DNA of 64,000 nucleotides from assembly GCA_013112715.1 (NCBI GenBank), contig JABFGB010000020.1, positions 61,318 to 125,317 on the forward strand, in the 5' to 3' direction. This document shows positions 26,184 through 34,955 of the stretch, piece by piece; the first letter of the stretch is position 1, and the number at the start of each line of letters is the position of its first letter. Under the pieces are notes generated by a model. It saw only the letters and a program-made list of their open reading frames with translations, searched no databases and was not told where the DNA came from. This DNA comes from Chloroflexota bacterium. Lineage in GTDB: Bacteria > Chloroflexota > Anaerolineae > Aggregatilineales > J027. Position numbers and translations under genes: made by a program.

Positions 26184-27227
26184 TTAGGCCTGCTTACAAG
26201 ATGCAGGTCGCATGTCACGTATAATACCCCAATTGGCCGGGTCTTCGCCGCCAATTCCCCAAATTGCTACACCACCCAACTCTGGGAATTCCTCCATAAT
26301 TAGGTCGAGTTTATATTCTAGCCCAATCGCGTCGGCGACATAAATGGTTTGGGCAGGCAGACCGGGGGCTTTAAAATCCAGCCGCGCTTCCATATCGGCG
26401 GGGTCACGGGTAAAGGCTAGATCAAAGGCTTCGATGGAACGCTGCACGCTGCTATAGGGAATGGATACGGCGCGATTGCCGCGTTTCCAACTGAGGCCGT
26501 AGAAATGCAGACCCAAGCGGACTTTGGAAAGGTCAGTGACAGTGGCGGCATAGGCAATGACATCATGCGACCACTGGGGTGGGCCAATGGGGCCAGCTTC
26601 GCCAGCACTATTGTGATAATCGTAGGTCATGATCTGAAAAACGTCTACAGCGGCAGCGATACGTGCCCAATCTTGCGCGGCAGCCCCTTCCCACTGCCCC
26701 ATATCCTCGGTTTTGGCGTGGACAGCGATGGTCAATAAATAATCATGGGCGTGGAGGGCGGCGGCTAAATCTTCAATAAAAATCGAAAAATTGTCACGGG
26801 TCGCCAATTGGAAGGATTCATAATCCACGTCTATGCCATCGTATTCCATGCGTTCGACAAGGGCAACGATCTCATGGATGTGTTTTTCGCGGATAGCGGG
26901 GTCGTGAATGGCCTGTGAGAAACCGCCGTCCCAAATGCTCGGAACAATTTTAAGCCCCGCGTCACGCCATGCCGCCAACTCATCAGCATCCTCGGCGTCC
27001 AGTGAGGGCAGAATTGAGCCATCAGCAAGGCCGTTGTACCAAAAGGGGTGGACGGTATCAATCACATCAAGGTTGTTCATGATGCTGTCCATACCCGTTG
27101 GCTCTTCGGAGGATGGATACCAGACCGACACACACCATGAGGGTTCAGCGTCTTGGGCATTCGACAACTCGCCTGCTGAGAACAATATTGCAACAACTAG
27201 GCTGGTGAGCAGTAATGCACGAATCAT
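26184..27227 (-). CDS. Secreted GH18 family glycosidase
   Basis: A 347-residue exported protein with a signal peptide (about 1-24) and a GH18 TIM barrel. The catalytic motif is DGIDVDYES (DXXDXDXE, Glu as acid/base) near residue 118. Later barrel motifs are FQIMTYDYHN and LHFYGLSW. Family members cleave beta-1,4 GlcNAc linkages of chitin or peptidoglycan (chitinase, YaaH/SleL types). In this operon it would release oligosaccharides outside the cell for the ABC importer. A GGAGG lies 5 nt before the ATG. Confidence 0.87.
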   Translation of the reverse strand: MIRALLLTSLVVAILFSAGELSNAQDAEPSWCVSVWYPSSEEPTGMDSIMNNLDVIDTVHPFWYNGLADGSILPSLDAEDADELAAWRDAGLKIVPSIWDGGFSQAIHDPAIREKHIHEIVALVERMEYDGIDVDYESFQLATRDNFSIFIEDLAAALHAHDYLLTIAVHAKTEDMGQWEGAAAQDWARIAAAVDVFQIMTYDYHNSAGEAGPIGPPQWSHDVIAYAATVTDLSKVRLGLHFYGLSWKRGNRAVSIPYSSVQRSIEAFDLAFTRDPADMEARLDFKAPGLPAQTIYVADAIGLEYKLDLIMEEFPELGGVAIWGIGGEDPANWGIIRDMRPASCKQA

Positions 27228-27228
27228 A

Positions 27229-28749
27229 TCAGCCTCCAGAGGTCATCATGCCGGGAATAGCACAAGGTAAAATGCCCGTCGCGCCGATTTCGCCAAACAG
27301 CACTTTGGCAATGGCTTCGGTGGTTACTTGACGGATGCCATAGGCGCACAGGTAGGTTTCAATCATTGGAAAAGAGGCAAGATCATAGGGAGTGCGCATG
27401 GCGATGACAATAGGCCGCTGACCCCGTTCCCAGATGGCCCGAACTAATTCCCCTTGCTGTGGGTCTTGTTCGGCATTGATTGTACCCATAATCAAAATAT
27501 CGGCTTCGCGGGTGGCCTGTAACACTTCAGCCAATTCTTTTTCCGACGCGCGATAGGAAATTTCAAAGGTATTGACGTGCGGATGGCGTTTTTTGAGCGC
27601 CGCGCCAAGTGTCATGGCGACCTGAGATGAGGTGTCCGCCGGGGTCAGATCGGTAGGGCGGATGGTGATAACCGTAATTTGCGCATCGGGAGACGGGTGC
27701 AGGGGCAGCATTCCATGATCGCGGACAAGGGTAATCGAACGATCCGCGATTTCTTGGGCAATGGCTTGATGTTGCGCACAGCCAACCACGTTGAGCGGAG
27801 GCAGTTCGGCGGGTGAGGCTTGACGCGCTTTTAAGATACGCGCTTCAGCATCTGGACGATGCCACTGCTTTAACAAGCGGTTTAATTCCAGTTGGTTGGG
27901 CAAATGACCGAGCAGTACCAAGTCATTACCCGCTTCAAGGGCGGCTTCGACACTTTCTTGCCAGCCATAACGCGCAACGGCGTACATGTCCATCGCGTCG
28001 GAAATAATCAGGCCGTCAAACCCCATTTGTTCACGCAGCAGCCCTTCCAGAATTTTGGCAGATAGCGTAGCAGGTTTTTGGTCATCTACAGTGGTAAACA
28101 AAATATGGCTGGTCATGACGGCTGTCACGCCTGCTTCAATGGCCGCTTGGAAGGGTAACAATTCGATGGAGCGCATCCGATTTAGTGAATGGTCTATCAC
28201 GGGGGCTTCGTGATGCGAATCTACCCCAGTATCCCCATGACCGGGAAAGTGTTTGGCAGTAGCAATCACCCCCTCAGCCTGCATCCCACGAATCTGGGCA
28301 ATACCGAGTTCGGCAACAAGGGCAGGATCGTCGCCAAAGGAGCGAATCCCAACAACAGGATTATCCGGGTTGATATTGACATCCAACGAGGGGGCAAAAT
28401 TGAGATTGATCCCCATCGCCAGCAGTTCCCGCCCCAAGACACGCCCCGCTTTTTCCGCGAGTTCAGGCGAACGGGCCGCGCCAAGTGCCATGTTGCCGGG
28501 GAGTTCCGTTGCGCCACCGGAAATCGCAATCAATTGACCACCCTCTTGGTCTATGCCAATCAGCGGCGGAGGGTGTCCCCCAGCTTGGGCCGCTTGGCGA
28601 AGGGATAGATTGAGTTCGCGCAGTTGGGCAGGGGATTCGACATTCTGATAGGTAAACAGACAGAATGTGCCGATGTCCCCGCGCCGGACGGCAGTCAAAA
28701 TTTCTTGGGGGGCGGTGTAGCCTTTAAAGCTCACCATGAGTTGTTTCAC
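27229..28749 (-). CDS. nagZ: Beta-N-acetylhexosaminidase, GH3 (NagZ-type, two-domain)
   Basis: A 506-residue cytosolic GH3 enzyme. The N-terminal barrel (about 1-330) has the NagZ signatures LIGIDQEGGQL, KHFPGHGDTGVDSH (acid/base His loop) and LIISDAMDM (nucleophile Asp). The C-terminal alpha/beta domain (about 340-500) makes it the two-domain type, as in Bacillus, but shorter. It should remove terminal GlcNAc from imported oligosaccharides or muropeptides. The start is a GTG with AAGGA 9 nt upstream. It starts 6 nt after the MalG-like gene. Confidence 0.9.
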   Translation of the reverse strand: MKQLMVSFKGYTAPQEILTAVRRGDIGTFCLFTYQNVESPAQLRELNLSLRQAAQAGGHPPPLIGIDQEGGQLIAISGGATELPGNMALGAARSPELAEKAGRVLGRELLAMGINLNFAPSLDVNINPDNPVVGIRSFGDDPALVAELGIAQIRGMQAEGVIATAKHFPGHGDTGVDSHHEAPVIDHSLNRMRSIELLPFQAAIEAGVTAVMTSHILFTTVDDQKPATLSAKILEGLLREQMGFDGLIISDAMDMYAVARYGWQESVEAALEAGNDLVLLGHLPNQLELNRLLKQWHRPDAEARILKARQASPAELPPLNVVGCAQHQAIAQEIADRSITLVRDHGMLPLHPSPDAQITVITIRPTDLTPADTSSQVAMTLGAALKKRHPHVNTFEISYRASEKELAEVLQATREADILIMGTINAEQDPQQGELVRAIWERGQRPIVIAMRTPYDLASFPMIETYLCAYGIRQVTTEAIAKVLFGEIGATGILPCAIPGMMTSGG

Positions 28750-28755
28750 AGCTGA

Positions 28756-29652
28756 TTATCCTTTGGAACCTGTCAGCGTGATTCCTTCGACAAAGAACCG
28801 CTGGGAAAGGATAAATGTCACCAACACAGGCAGCACAAACAACACGCTGGCCGCCATAATGTTTTGCCATGGGATGGGTGACTCTTGATTGTTATTCAAT
28901 AGGGACACATAGATTGGCATGGTGGTCAATTCGGCCTGCTTGAGATAGACAATCGGCCTGAACAGACTGTTCCAGTTGCCAACGAATAGGAAAATCGAAA
29001 TGGTGGCGATGGCAGGACGGCACAGCGGCATGATGATATACCACCAAGTTTGTATCGGATTGGCTCCATCCATCATGGCAGCCTCATCAATTTCTTTGGG
29101 GATGGTCATCATGAATTGACGCAGTAAGAAAATGAGCGCCGCGCCCCCCGCAAAAAAGCCGGGTAGGGTAATGGGGTTAAAACTGCGCAACCAACCGAGT
29201 TTAAAAAACAGCACATATTGAGGCACCATCGTCATCTGATCGGGAATCATGAGTGTCCCCAACATCAGCGCAAAGACCACATTACGGCCTTTCCATTCCA
29301 GACGACTGAAGGCGAAGGCCACCAATGAGACCGACACAGTGGTGCCGATGAGTACCATTGTGGTGACAAAGACGCTGTTGAGATAGGCACGTTGGAAGGC
29401 ACTATCTTCTAGCAAATGGGTGTAGTTGTCCCACTGGGCATCTTCGGGGATGATGTTCAGTTGGGAGCGATTGGCTTCCTCAGCTGTTTTCAGCGATGTA
29501 CCCGCCATCCAAACGAGCGGAAACAGCGAAAAGGCCGAAATCGCTACCATGACGGCGTAAAAGATGGCCGTGCGAATTCCACCGAGACGATGCCACCAAC
29601 GTGGCGTTACCTGATCGAGTTTTACAGTTTTGAGTGTTAATACATTTGCCAT
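28756..29652 (-). CDS. Sugar ABC transporter permease, MalG-like
   Basis: A 298-residue inner-membrane permease with six membrane helices and the EAA loop EIDEAAMMDGANPIQTWWY near residue 195, which contacts the ATPase. It forms the heterodimeric channel with the MalF-like protein. No ATPase gene for this type (MalK/MsmX-like) lies in the window, so a shared ATPase is likely. Typical length for the CUT1 family. Confidence 0.9.
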   Translation of the reverse strand: MANVLTLKTVKLDQVTPRWWHRLGGIRTAIFYAVMVAISAFSLFPLVWMAGTSLKTAEEANRSQLNIIPEDAQWDNYTHLLEDSAFQRAYLNSVFVTTMVLIGTTVSVSLVAFAFSRLEWKGRNVVFALMLGTLMIPDQMTMVPQYVLFFKLGWLRSFNPITLPGFFAGGAALIFLLRQFMMTIPKEIDEAAMMDGANPIQTWWYIIMPLCRPAIATISIFLFVGNWNSLFRPIVYLKQAELTTMPIYVSLLNNNQESPIPWQNIMAASVLFVLPVLVTFILSQRFFVEGITLTGSKG

Positions 29653-29656
29653 CGCA

Positions 29657-31624
29657 TTACGCCTCGTAGTGTACCCATTTGCTAAACCGGAACTGCATCG
29701 CCGTTAAGCCGACAATAATGACCACCAAAATCCATGATGCCGCCGACCCTTGACCAATTTCCAACTGTTGGAAGGTGCGTTGATAGAGGAAAAAGGCCGC
29801 CGACATGAGACTTGATTCGGTTTCGGTGGTGCGGATGATAAAAACCATCTCAAAGGTTTGCAGCGATGCGATCACCCCAATCACGATGTTGTAGAACAGG
29901 GCCGGGGAAATCATGGGCAGCGTAATTTTGAAGAATTTTTGCACCCCACTTGCACCGTCTACCTCCGCCGCTTCATAGAGCGAACGTGGTACACCTTTGA
30001 GCGCGGCAAGGAAAATCAACATACCTGCGCCGGAACTCCACATCGTAATCAGAACTAGCGAAGGTTTCGACCAAATATCGTTGGTCAACCAGAATGGCAC
30101 ACGTCTATTCTCTGGGTATTCATCGGCAAATTCATGGAAACGGGCAAAATGGTAATTGGGTTTGCCGTTCGCCTTTGCAATATCCGCAAAATCTTGGAAA
30201 TAGCGACGGGTATCCAAGAAAGAATTGAGGGCAATCAGCGCAAAAAAGATGAACGCGGCATACAAAAATACTCTGCGTTGTTTGGGGTAGCGCTCGTGCA
30301 ACAGAGCGGCTATGGCGGCCACCACGATTATTGAGCCATAGAACCACATGGTTGAAATAGTTTCGAATGGGAATACCTCTTCAAGATATTCCATGTTGTT
30401 AGGTTGTTCAATCGCGGATTGGAAGGTCAGATAGCGGAATATCAATTCCAGTCGCCCGCCATCCAATTGGCCGGGGATGAGCAAAACAAAAATAATCACA
30501 CCCAAGATACCAGCAGCGGCTAACATTAGCTTGGTGGTGAAGGTCGTCCATTTGCCAAAGAAGGGCACAATCAGGGGAAGCGCTGCGACGATCAGGGCGA
30601 TTAGATATTTAGGAGTATCGCCTTTGGTCGGGTCAAAATTGGCGGCCTCAAGTGTCATCACCAAACTGGCGGCAATTAATACCAGTGCAATAATTTGGGT
30701 GGTGCGTATCGCGCTCCATTTTTCGGCGCGGGCGTTTAAGAGCATGATGCCTACTCCGGCGAGACCAAAGGCATATGTCCAAACGGGGTTAATCGGATTG
30801 GCAGCAAGCCCTTTGGAAAAGAGTACCCCCACTAGCACCGCTCCTAAGATTTCGATTATTCGTCGGGCGCGGTTCCGTTTGCTTTCTTCCCATTCTCCGA
30901 AGGCCAACGGGCCGATTAAGAACAGGCCGAGCAACGCCGGAAAGGTGTATTTTAGCGGGCCAATCGGATCATCGCGCACCGCCATGCCGATATAGAACCC
31001 GTTGAGACTCTCGATGACATAGACTACCGAGCGGTAAATATAGTCAAATAGGAAAAAGCTGTCGGCAAAACGTTGTAGGCTGACATTCACAAAACCACCG
31101 TTGGTGGCAAACATATAGCGCCACGCCAACAGTACGGCTGGGCCACCCGCCAAAATAACCGGCAGATAAAAGATGGTGCGGAAAAGCCGAATACCTTTGA
31201 CTTCACGATTCAGCAGCATTGCCATACCCAATGAGGTAACGATTTGTAGCGGGACACCAATGGCAGCGTAATAAAAAGAATTGAACATCGCGCCCTTAAA
31301 GCGTCCCCCATAGGTGCCTTCGCCCTTGAGCAACACGCGATAATTTTCTAACCCAATCCATTCAATGGGCTTGCCTAACTTGTAATCGGTGAAGCTGTAG
31401 TAGAGCGAGACAAGGGTTGGGCCGGCGACAAAGATGAAAAAACCACTGATCCAAGGGCCAGCAAAAAGTGCTCCCCAGAATGCTTTGCGCTGTTCCGTCT
31501 CCGAAAATCCGCGTAGCTTGACCAGAAACTTTGCCACGAGGCCAATGAGGTAGCTGGTAATCGCAATAAAGGCAACCGTCCCTAATGCCCAGAATATATT
31601 TTCGAGACGGTATTGATTTGCCAT
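29657..31624 (-). CDS. Sugar ABC transporter permease, MalF-like, with large internal insertion
   Basis: A 655-residue permease; family members are usually about 300 residues. Residues 45-180 match the usual N-terminal helices (FYYAAIGVPLQIVTSLGMAM, YLPVILAGGPAVLLAWRYMF). Residues 519-655 match the usual C-terminal half, with the EAA loop SLYEAAEVDGASGVQKFFK. Between them lie about 335 extra residues with about eight additional hydrophobic segments and a soluble stretch. The insertion sits where other permeases continue straight into helix 4. Whether it is a true channel extension or a fused membrane domain is unknown. Confidence 0.88.
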   Translation of the reverse strand: MANQYRLENIFWALGTVAFIAITSYLIGLVAKFLVKLRGFSETEQRKAFWGALFAGPWISGFFIFVAGPTLVSLYYSFTDYKLGKPIEWIGLENYRVLLKGEGTYGGRFKGAMFNSFYYAAIGVPLQIVTSLGMAMLLNREVKGIRLFRTIFYLPVILAGGPAVLLAWRYMFATNGGFVNVSLQRFADSFFLFDYIYRSVVYVIESLNGFYIGMAVRDDPIGPLKYTFPALLGLFLIGPLAFGEWEESKRNRARRIIEILGAVLVGVLFSKGLAANPINPVWTYAFGLAGVGIMLLNARAEKWSAIRTTQIIALVLIAASLVMTLEAANFDPTKGDTPKYLIALIVAALPLIVPFFGKWTTFTTKLMLAAAGILGVIIFVLLIPGQLDGGRLELIFRYLTFQSAIEQPNNMEYLEEVFPFETISTMWFYGSIIVVAAIAALLHERYPKQRRVFLYAAFIFFALIALNSFLDTRRYFQDFADIAKANGKPNYHFARFHEFADEYPENRRVPFWLTNDIWSKPSLVLITMWSSGAGMLIFLAALKGVPRSLYEAAEVDGASGVQKFFKITLPMISPALFYNIVIGVIASLQTFEMVFIIRTTETESSLMSAAFFLYQRTFQQLEIGQGSAASWILVVIIVGLTAMQFRFSKWVHYEA

Positions 31625-31688
31625 GTGAGGGCCTTTCCAAAAAACTTAACAATCATAAGTGCGGTGGAGTATACTTGTGGAAATATTG

Positions 31689-31724
31689 GCGGGGGCGGCT
31701 GGAGAACCGATACACCGCCCCTGC
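31689..31724 (-). promoter_or_regulatory. Intercistronic hairpin between binding-protein and permease genes
   Basis: GCGGGGGCGG (31689-31698) and CCGCCCCTGC (31715-31724) form a 10-bp stem with one mismatch and a 16-nt loop. It has no U-tract. Such hairpins after a binding-protein gene commonly stabilise the upstream message and lower permease expression; that role is inferred here. Confidence 0.55.
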
Positions 31725-31737
31725 GAAGTAAACTCAA

Positions 31738-33039
31738 TTAATCAAGATAGCCGTTGGCTTCGAGGATAGAATCATAGGCTTCCTTCAGGGCGGCCTGTGT
31801 ATCTTCCAAGCTCTGTTGATCGGTCAGGAACAGCGTGACCTGTTCGACAATCAGGGGGCGCAGTTCGGCACTGGCACGGATGTCAGAGAAACCACGACCA
31901 TATTCTTCGGCCAAGCCAAGTAGTTGATCCCACACGGGGTCATTAGCACGGATGTCATCCCAAGCGTCGGTACGGACGGGGGTGAAACCAGCAACGGTGT
32001 TCAATTCAATGGCATATTCTTTGCTGCCGATGAATTTCAGGAATTCGCCAGCGAGTTCTTTGTTTTCGACATATTCAGGAACAGACAGCCAGTCAATAAA
32101 GACCTGAATCAGTTGTTCCCCGTTCGCGCCCGCTGGATAGGGGCCAATGGCGACGTTTTCCCAAATGGGGTCGCTGGTTGGGGGCACATTCCACATAGGG
32201 AAGATCCCGCTGACGACGACACCAGAGGCCAAAGGTGTGCCTTCGATGGGCGGCAAGCCGGGGGTGTCTTCGGTGGGTAGAACGGCGCGGCGGCGGTCAT
32301 ACATGAATTGCAGGGCTTCGGCGGTTGCTTCACTGTCAAAGGCGCTCGTGCCGTCTTCGTTATACAGTTCACCACCGGCGCTCCAAATGTAGCCAATGAA
32401 TTCTTGGGCATCGAACAAACCACCACCGATGTCCATGAAACCTTGTTTCTCGACACCAGCATCACCGACGACGGTGTTTTCTTGTACAAAAGCAAGAGAT
32501 TCTTCAAACGTGGCGGGCAGGGCGGCATCAGGATTCGCAAATAGGTCGGTGCGATAGAAGATCGGACGAGGCGACATCAGCAGGGGCAGACCACGCAGAT
32601 GACCGTCATAGGTCGCGGTTTCCAAAGCGGCTGGCAGGAAATTGGCAAGGTCTTCCCAATCCGCTAGATAGGGATCCATGTCGGCCAGCAAATCGCCATA
32701 GGTCGCGGCATATTCCGAGCCGAGGTAAACGATATCGGGGCCTTCACCAGTGGTGATCCAGCCAGCGACGTCGGTGTCAAACGTACCCCAACCACCCGTC
32801 AGGATTTCCAATTTGACGCCGGGGTGATCGGCTTCAAAGGCAGGGAAGACAGTCTCACGGAACCAAGTTTGGGTATCTTCGGTCAGACCCGTGATGTAGA
32901 TTTCGAGTGTTTCGGCGTCCTGTGCAGCCACAGCGGGTTGAGCAGGCGCAGCGGTTTCCTTCGCACTGGCAGGAATGGCTACTGCCGAGAGCACGAGGAT
33001 GACAGCGAGGGTCAAGAACAAATATGACTTGCGCTTCAA
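31738..33039 (-). CDS. Extracellular sugar-binding protein of ABC transporter
   Basis: A 433-residue CUT1-type solute-binding protein with a signal peptide (about 1-26, ending ASA) followed by a Thr/Ala/Pro-rich stretch and the usual two-lobed domain (VKLEILTGGWGTFDTDV, then PDIVYLGSEYAA). There is no lipobox Cys, so it may be released or held otherwise. Substrate likely an amino-sugar oligosaccharide, judged by the operon. The start is a TTG at 33039 with AAGGAG 7 nt upstream, a clear site. First gene of the operon. Confidence 0.88.
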   Translation of the reverse strand: MKRKSYLFLTLAVILVLSAVAIPASAKETAAPAQPAVAAQDAETLEIYITGLTEDTQTWFRETVFPAFEADHPGVKLEILTGGWGTFDTDVAGWITTGEGPDIVYLGSEYAATYGDLLADMDPYLADWEDLANFLPAALETATYDGHLRGLPLLMSPRPIFYRTDLFANPDAALPATFEESLAFVQENTVVGDAGVEKQGFMDIGGGLFDAQEFIGYIWSAGGELYNEDGTSAFDSEATAEALQFMYDRRRAVLPTEDTPGLPPIEGTPLASGVVVSGIFPMWNVPPTSDPIWENVAIGPYPAGANGEQLIQVFIDWLSVPEYVENKELAGEFLKFIGSKEYAIELNTVAGFTPVRTDAWDDIRANDPVWDQLLGLAEEYGRGFSDIRASAELRPLIVEQVTLFLTDQQSLEDTQAALKEAYDSILEANGYLD

Positions 33040-33055
33040 GTTAAAGCTCCTTACT

Positions 33056-33086
33056 AAGTTAGTTAGTTAGATTTCCTTACTTACTT
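33056..33086 (-). promoter_or_regulatory. Candidate ROK operator
   Basis: On the plus strand AAGTTAGTTAGTTAG (33056-33070) faces CTTACTTACTT (33076-33086); 9 of 11 paired positions match. It covers the expected transcription start and 5' leader just downstream of the -10 box. ROK repressors such as XylR bind inverted TTAGTTT-like half sites, so this is a sensible operator for the repressor at 25002. Confidence 0.5.
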
Positions 33087-33090
33087 AAAG

Positions 33091-33118
33091 AGTATAACCA
33101 CCTCTGGAATTTTGTCAA
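33091..33118 (-). promoter_or_regulatory. Sigma-70 promoter of the amino-sugar operon
   Basis: On the minus strand TTGACA (33113-33118) and TATACT (33091-33096) are 16 bp apart. The -35 is exact consensus and the -10 differs at one base. The start of the binding-protein gene is about 50 nt downstream. Confidence 0.75.
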
Positions 33119-33140
33119 CCATTTCGTGGAAGATTTTTTT

Positions 33141-33158
33141 ATTAGCCACATGGCTAAT
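33141..33158. promoter_or_regulatory. 18-bp palindrome in the divergent promoter region
   Basis: ATTAGCCA and TGGCTAAT are exact inverted 8-bp arms around CA. It lies about 23 bp upstream of the operon's -35 box and between two divergent genes, so it could bind a regulator (activator or second repressor site). No terminator tail fits its position. Confidence 0.5.
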
Positions 33159-33283
33159 CCACATAGGTCAGCCATTAGTCGGACAAATTTTCAACCACCT
33201 GCCCGATGATTGCCCCCCATGAATCGCCTAGACTTGCAGTATCACAACGTAACCAAACTGGCGGTTAGGACGCTAAATGAACC

Positions 33284-34063
33284 ATGAGTGAAGCATTCAT
33301 CCGTATCCAAAATCTGGTCAAGAGCTATAACACACCCGCCGGTTCGGTGAGTGTCTTAAATGAAGTCAATCTCGAAATTCAACGGGGTGAAATGATTGCC
33401 CTCGTTGGCCCATCGGGGAGTGGCAAAACCACATTCTTGAATATGCTGACTGGGATAGATAAACCTAACAGTGGGCATGTTCAGGTTGATGGGGTCAATA
33501 TCACACGTAGCCGCGAACGCAAATTGACCAAGTGGCGTGCCAAGAATGTCGGCATCGTATTCCAATTTTTCCAACTGCTCCCGACCCTCTCGGTTGCCAA
33601 TAATGTGGTCGCACCGATGGATTTTGCCGGGATGTGGAAACCGAATGACCGTCACGACATCGCGCTGCAACTACTCGATCGGCTGGGAATTAAGGAACAA
33701 GCCTATAAAACCCCGGACATGCTATCGGGTGGTCAGCAACAGCGGGTAGCGATTGCACGGGCGCTGGCGAATAATCCAGCCCTGATTATCGGCGATGAAC
33801 CCACCGCCAACCTTGACCGTATGAGCGCAGCCAATGTGTTCCATATGTTCCGTCAACTGGCCGAACGCGGCAGCACGGTTATCTTCGTGACACATGACCG
33901 TGAATTGGTCAAGAATGTGCCCAAGATTCTGGAACTGAGTCACGGGCAAATTCATGAGACCTCACTCGCCGCAATTGCCCGTCACCGTACCGACGAACTC
34001 AAGGCTGTCCATACCCGTACCCAAGAAATGCGGGCGCTCAAATTGGCGAAGGCTACTCACTAA
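33284..34063 (+). CDS. ABC transporter ATPase, LolD/MacB type
   Basis: A 259-residue ATPase with Walker A GPSGSGKT (about 43-50), Q-loop [10 protein letters not shown], signature LSGGQQQR, Walker B LIIGDEPT and the H-loop FVTHD. This is the type that serves FtsX-like permeases (lipoprotein release, macrolide or peptide export). The C-terminus carries a basic extension. No permease gene is adjacent; a second ATPase follows after 50 nt. Confidence 0.9.
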   Translation: MSEAFIRIQNLVKSYNTPAGSVSVLNEVNLEIQRGEMIALVGPSGSGKTTFLNMLTGIDKPNSGHVQVDGVNITRSRERKLTKWRAKNVGIVFQFFQLLPTLSVANNVVAPMDFAGMWKPNDRHDIALQLLDRLGIKEQAYKTPDMLSGGQQQRVAIARALANNPALIIGDEPTANLDRMSAANVFHMFRQLAERGSTVIFVTHDRELVKNVPKILELSHGQIHETSLAAIARHRTDELKAVHTRTQEMRALKLAKATH

Positions 34064-34113
34064 TTTTCCAGACCGACAAAAGCAATCATAAGGCAAGCAC
34101 AGGAAACAACATC

Positions 34114-34821
34114 ATGAAACCATTGATTTCATTGGAAGATGTCCGCAAAGTCTATAAGACCAAAGCGGGCCAATTGGAAGTCCTTAAGGGCGTAGATTTT
34201 CAGGTTGGAGAAGGCGAGTTCGTCGCGGTGGTTGGGCCATCGGGCAGCGGCAAAAGCACCCTGATTAACATGATTACCGGGATTGACCGCCCCACCAAAG
34301 GCGAGGTCTATGTCGCTGATCAACGCCTAACCAATATGAGCGAAAACGCGGTGGCGAAGTGGCGCGGGAAAAATGTAGGGGTGGTGTTCCAATTTTTCCA
34401 ACTACTGCCGACCCTGACGGTGCTGGAAAACGTCATGATGCCGATGTATTACACCAATACCTACGGCAGCGAGCGGCGTCAGCGGGCGATGGAACTGCTT
34501 GAACGGGTAGATTTGCCGGATGTCGCGCTCAAGTATCCCAGCCAGATTTCGGGTGGTCAGCAGCAGCGGGCCGCGATTGCACGGGCACTCGCCAATGAGC
34601 CAAAAGTGTTGGTAGGCGATGAGCCGACGGGGAATCTCGATACGGTCTCGGCGGGGCTGGTGTTTGGCCTGTTTGAAGAACTGGTCGCCAACGGCACTAC
34701 AATTGTCATGGTGACGCATGACCGTGATCTGGCCGGACAAGTGCCGCATGTCGTCGAAGTACGTGATGGTCGCATTATGAATGCACAGGAAGTTGACCAA
34801 AGGCTGGTTGCGGGCCGATAA
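34114..34821 (+). CDS. ABC transporter ATPase, LolD/MacB type, second copy
   Basis: A 235-residue paralogue of the preceding ATPase: Walker [10 protein letters not shown]-loop [10 protein letters not shown], signature ISGGQQQR, Walker [10 protein letters not shown]-loop MVTHD. It ends shortly after the ATPase core. The two could form a heterodimer with two FtsX-like permeases encoded elsewhere. A large inverted repeat follows and separates it from the signalling genes. Confidence 0.9.
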   Translation: MKPLISLEDVRKVYKTKAGQLEVLKGVDFQVGEGEFVAVVGPSGSGKSTLINMITGIDRPTKGEVYVADQRLTNMSENAVAKWRGKNVGVVFQFFQLLPTLTVLENVMMPMYYTNTYGSERRQRAMELLERVDLPDVALKYPSQISGGQQQRAAIARALANEPKVLVGDEPTGNLDTVSAGLVFGLFEELVANGTTIVMVTHDRDLAGQVPHVVEVRDGRIMNAQEVDQRLVAGR

Positions 34822-34836
34822 TCAGAGCAAAATTCA

Positions 34837-34924
34837 AGAGGGCGGATTCTGGTATGTTCCCTCACCCCCCTTCAGGATAACCTTTGTCGCCTGTGGAGTG
34901 AGTTGGGAATAGGGGCTGCCCTCT
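34837..34924. repeat. Imperfect 88-nt inverted repeat (terminator or small mobile element)
   Basis: Outer arms AGAGGGC (34837-34843) and GCCCTCT (34918-34924) are exact. Inner parts TTCCCTCAC and GTGAGTTGGGAA also pair with a 2-nt bulge. The left inner arm carries CCCTCACCCCCC, shared with the dispersed elements at 21679 and 60423. It could end transcription of the ATPase pair, but there is no clean U-tract. Confidence 0.5.
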
Positions 34925-34955
34925 GATCTAGCATGATTAGAGGTATAAAAACGTC

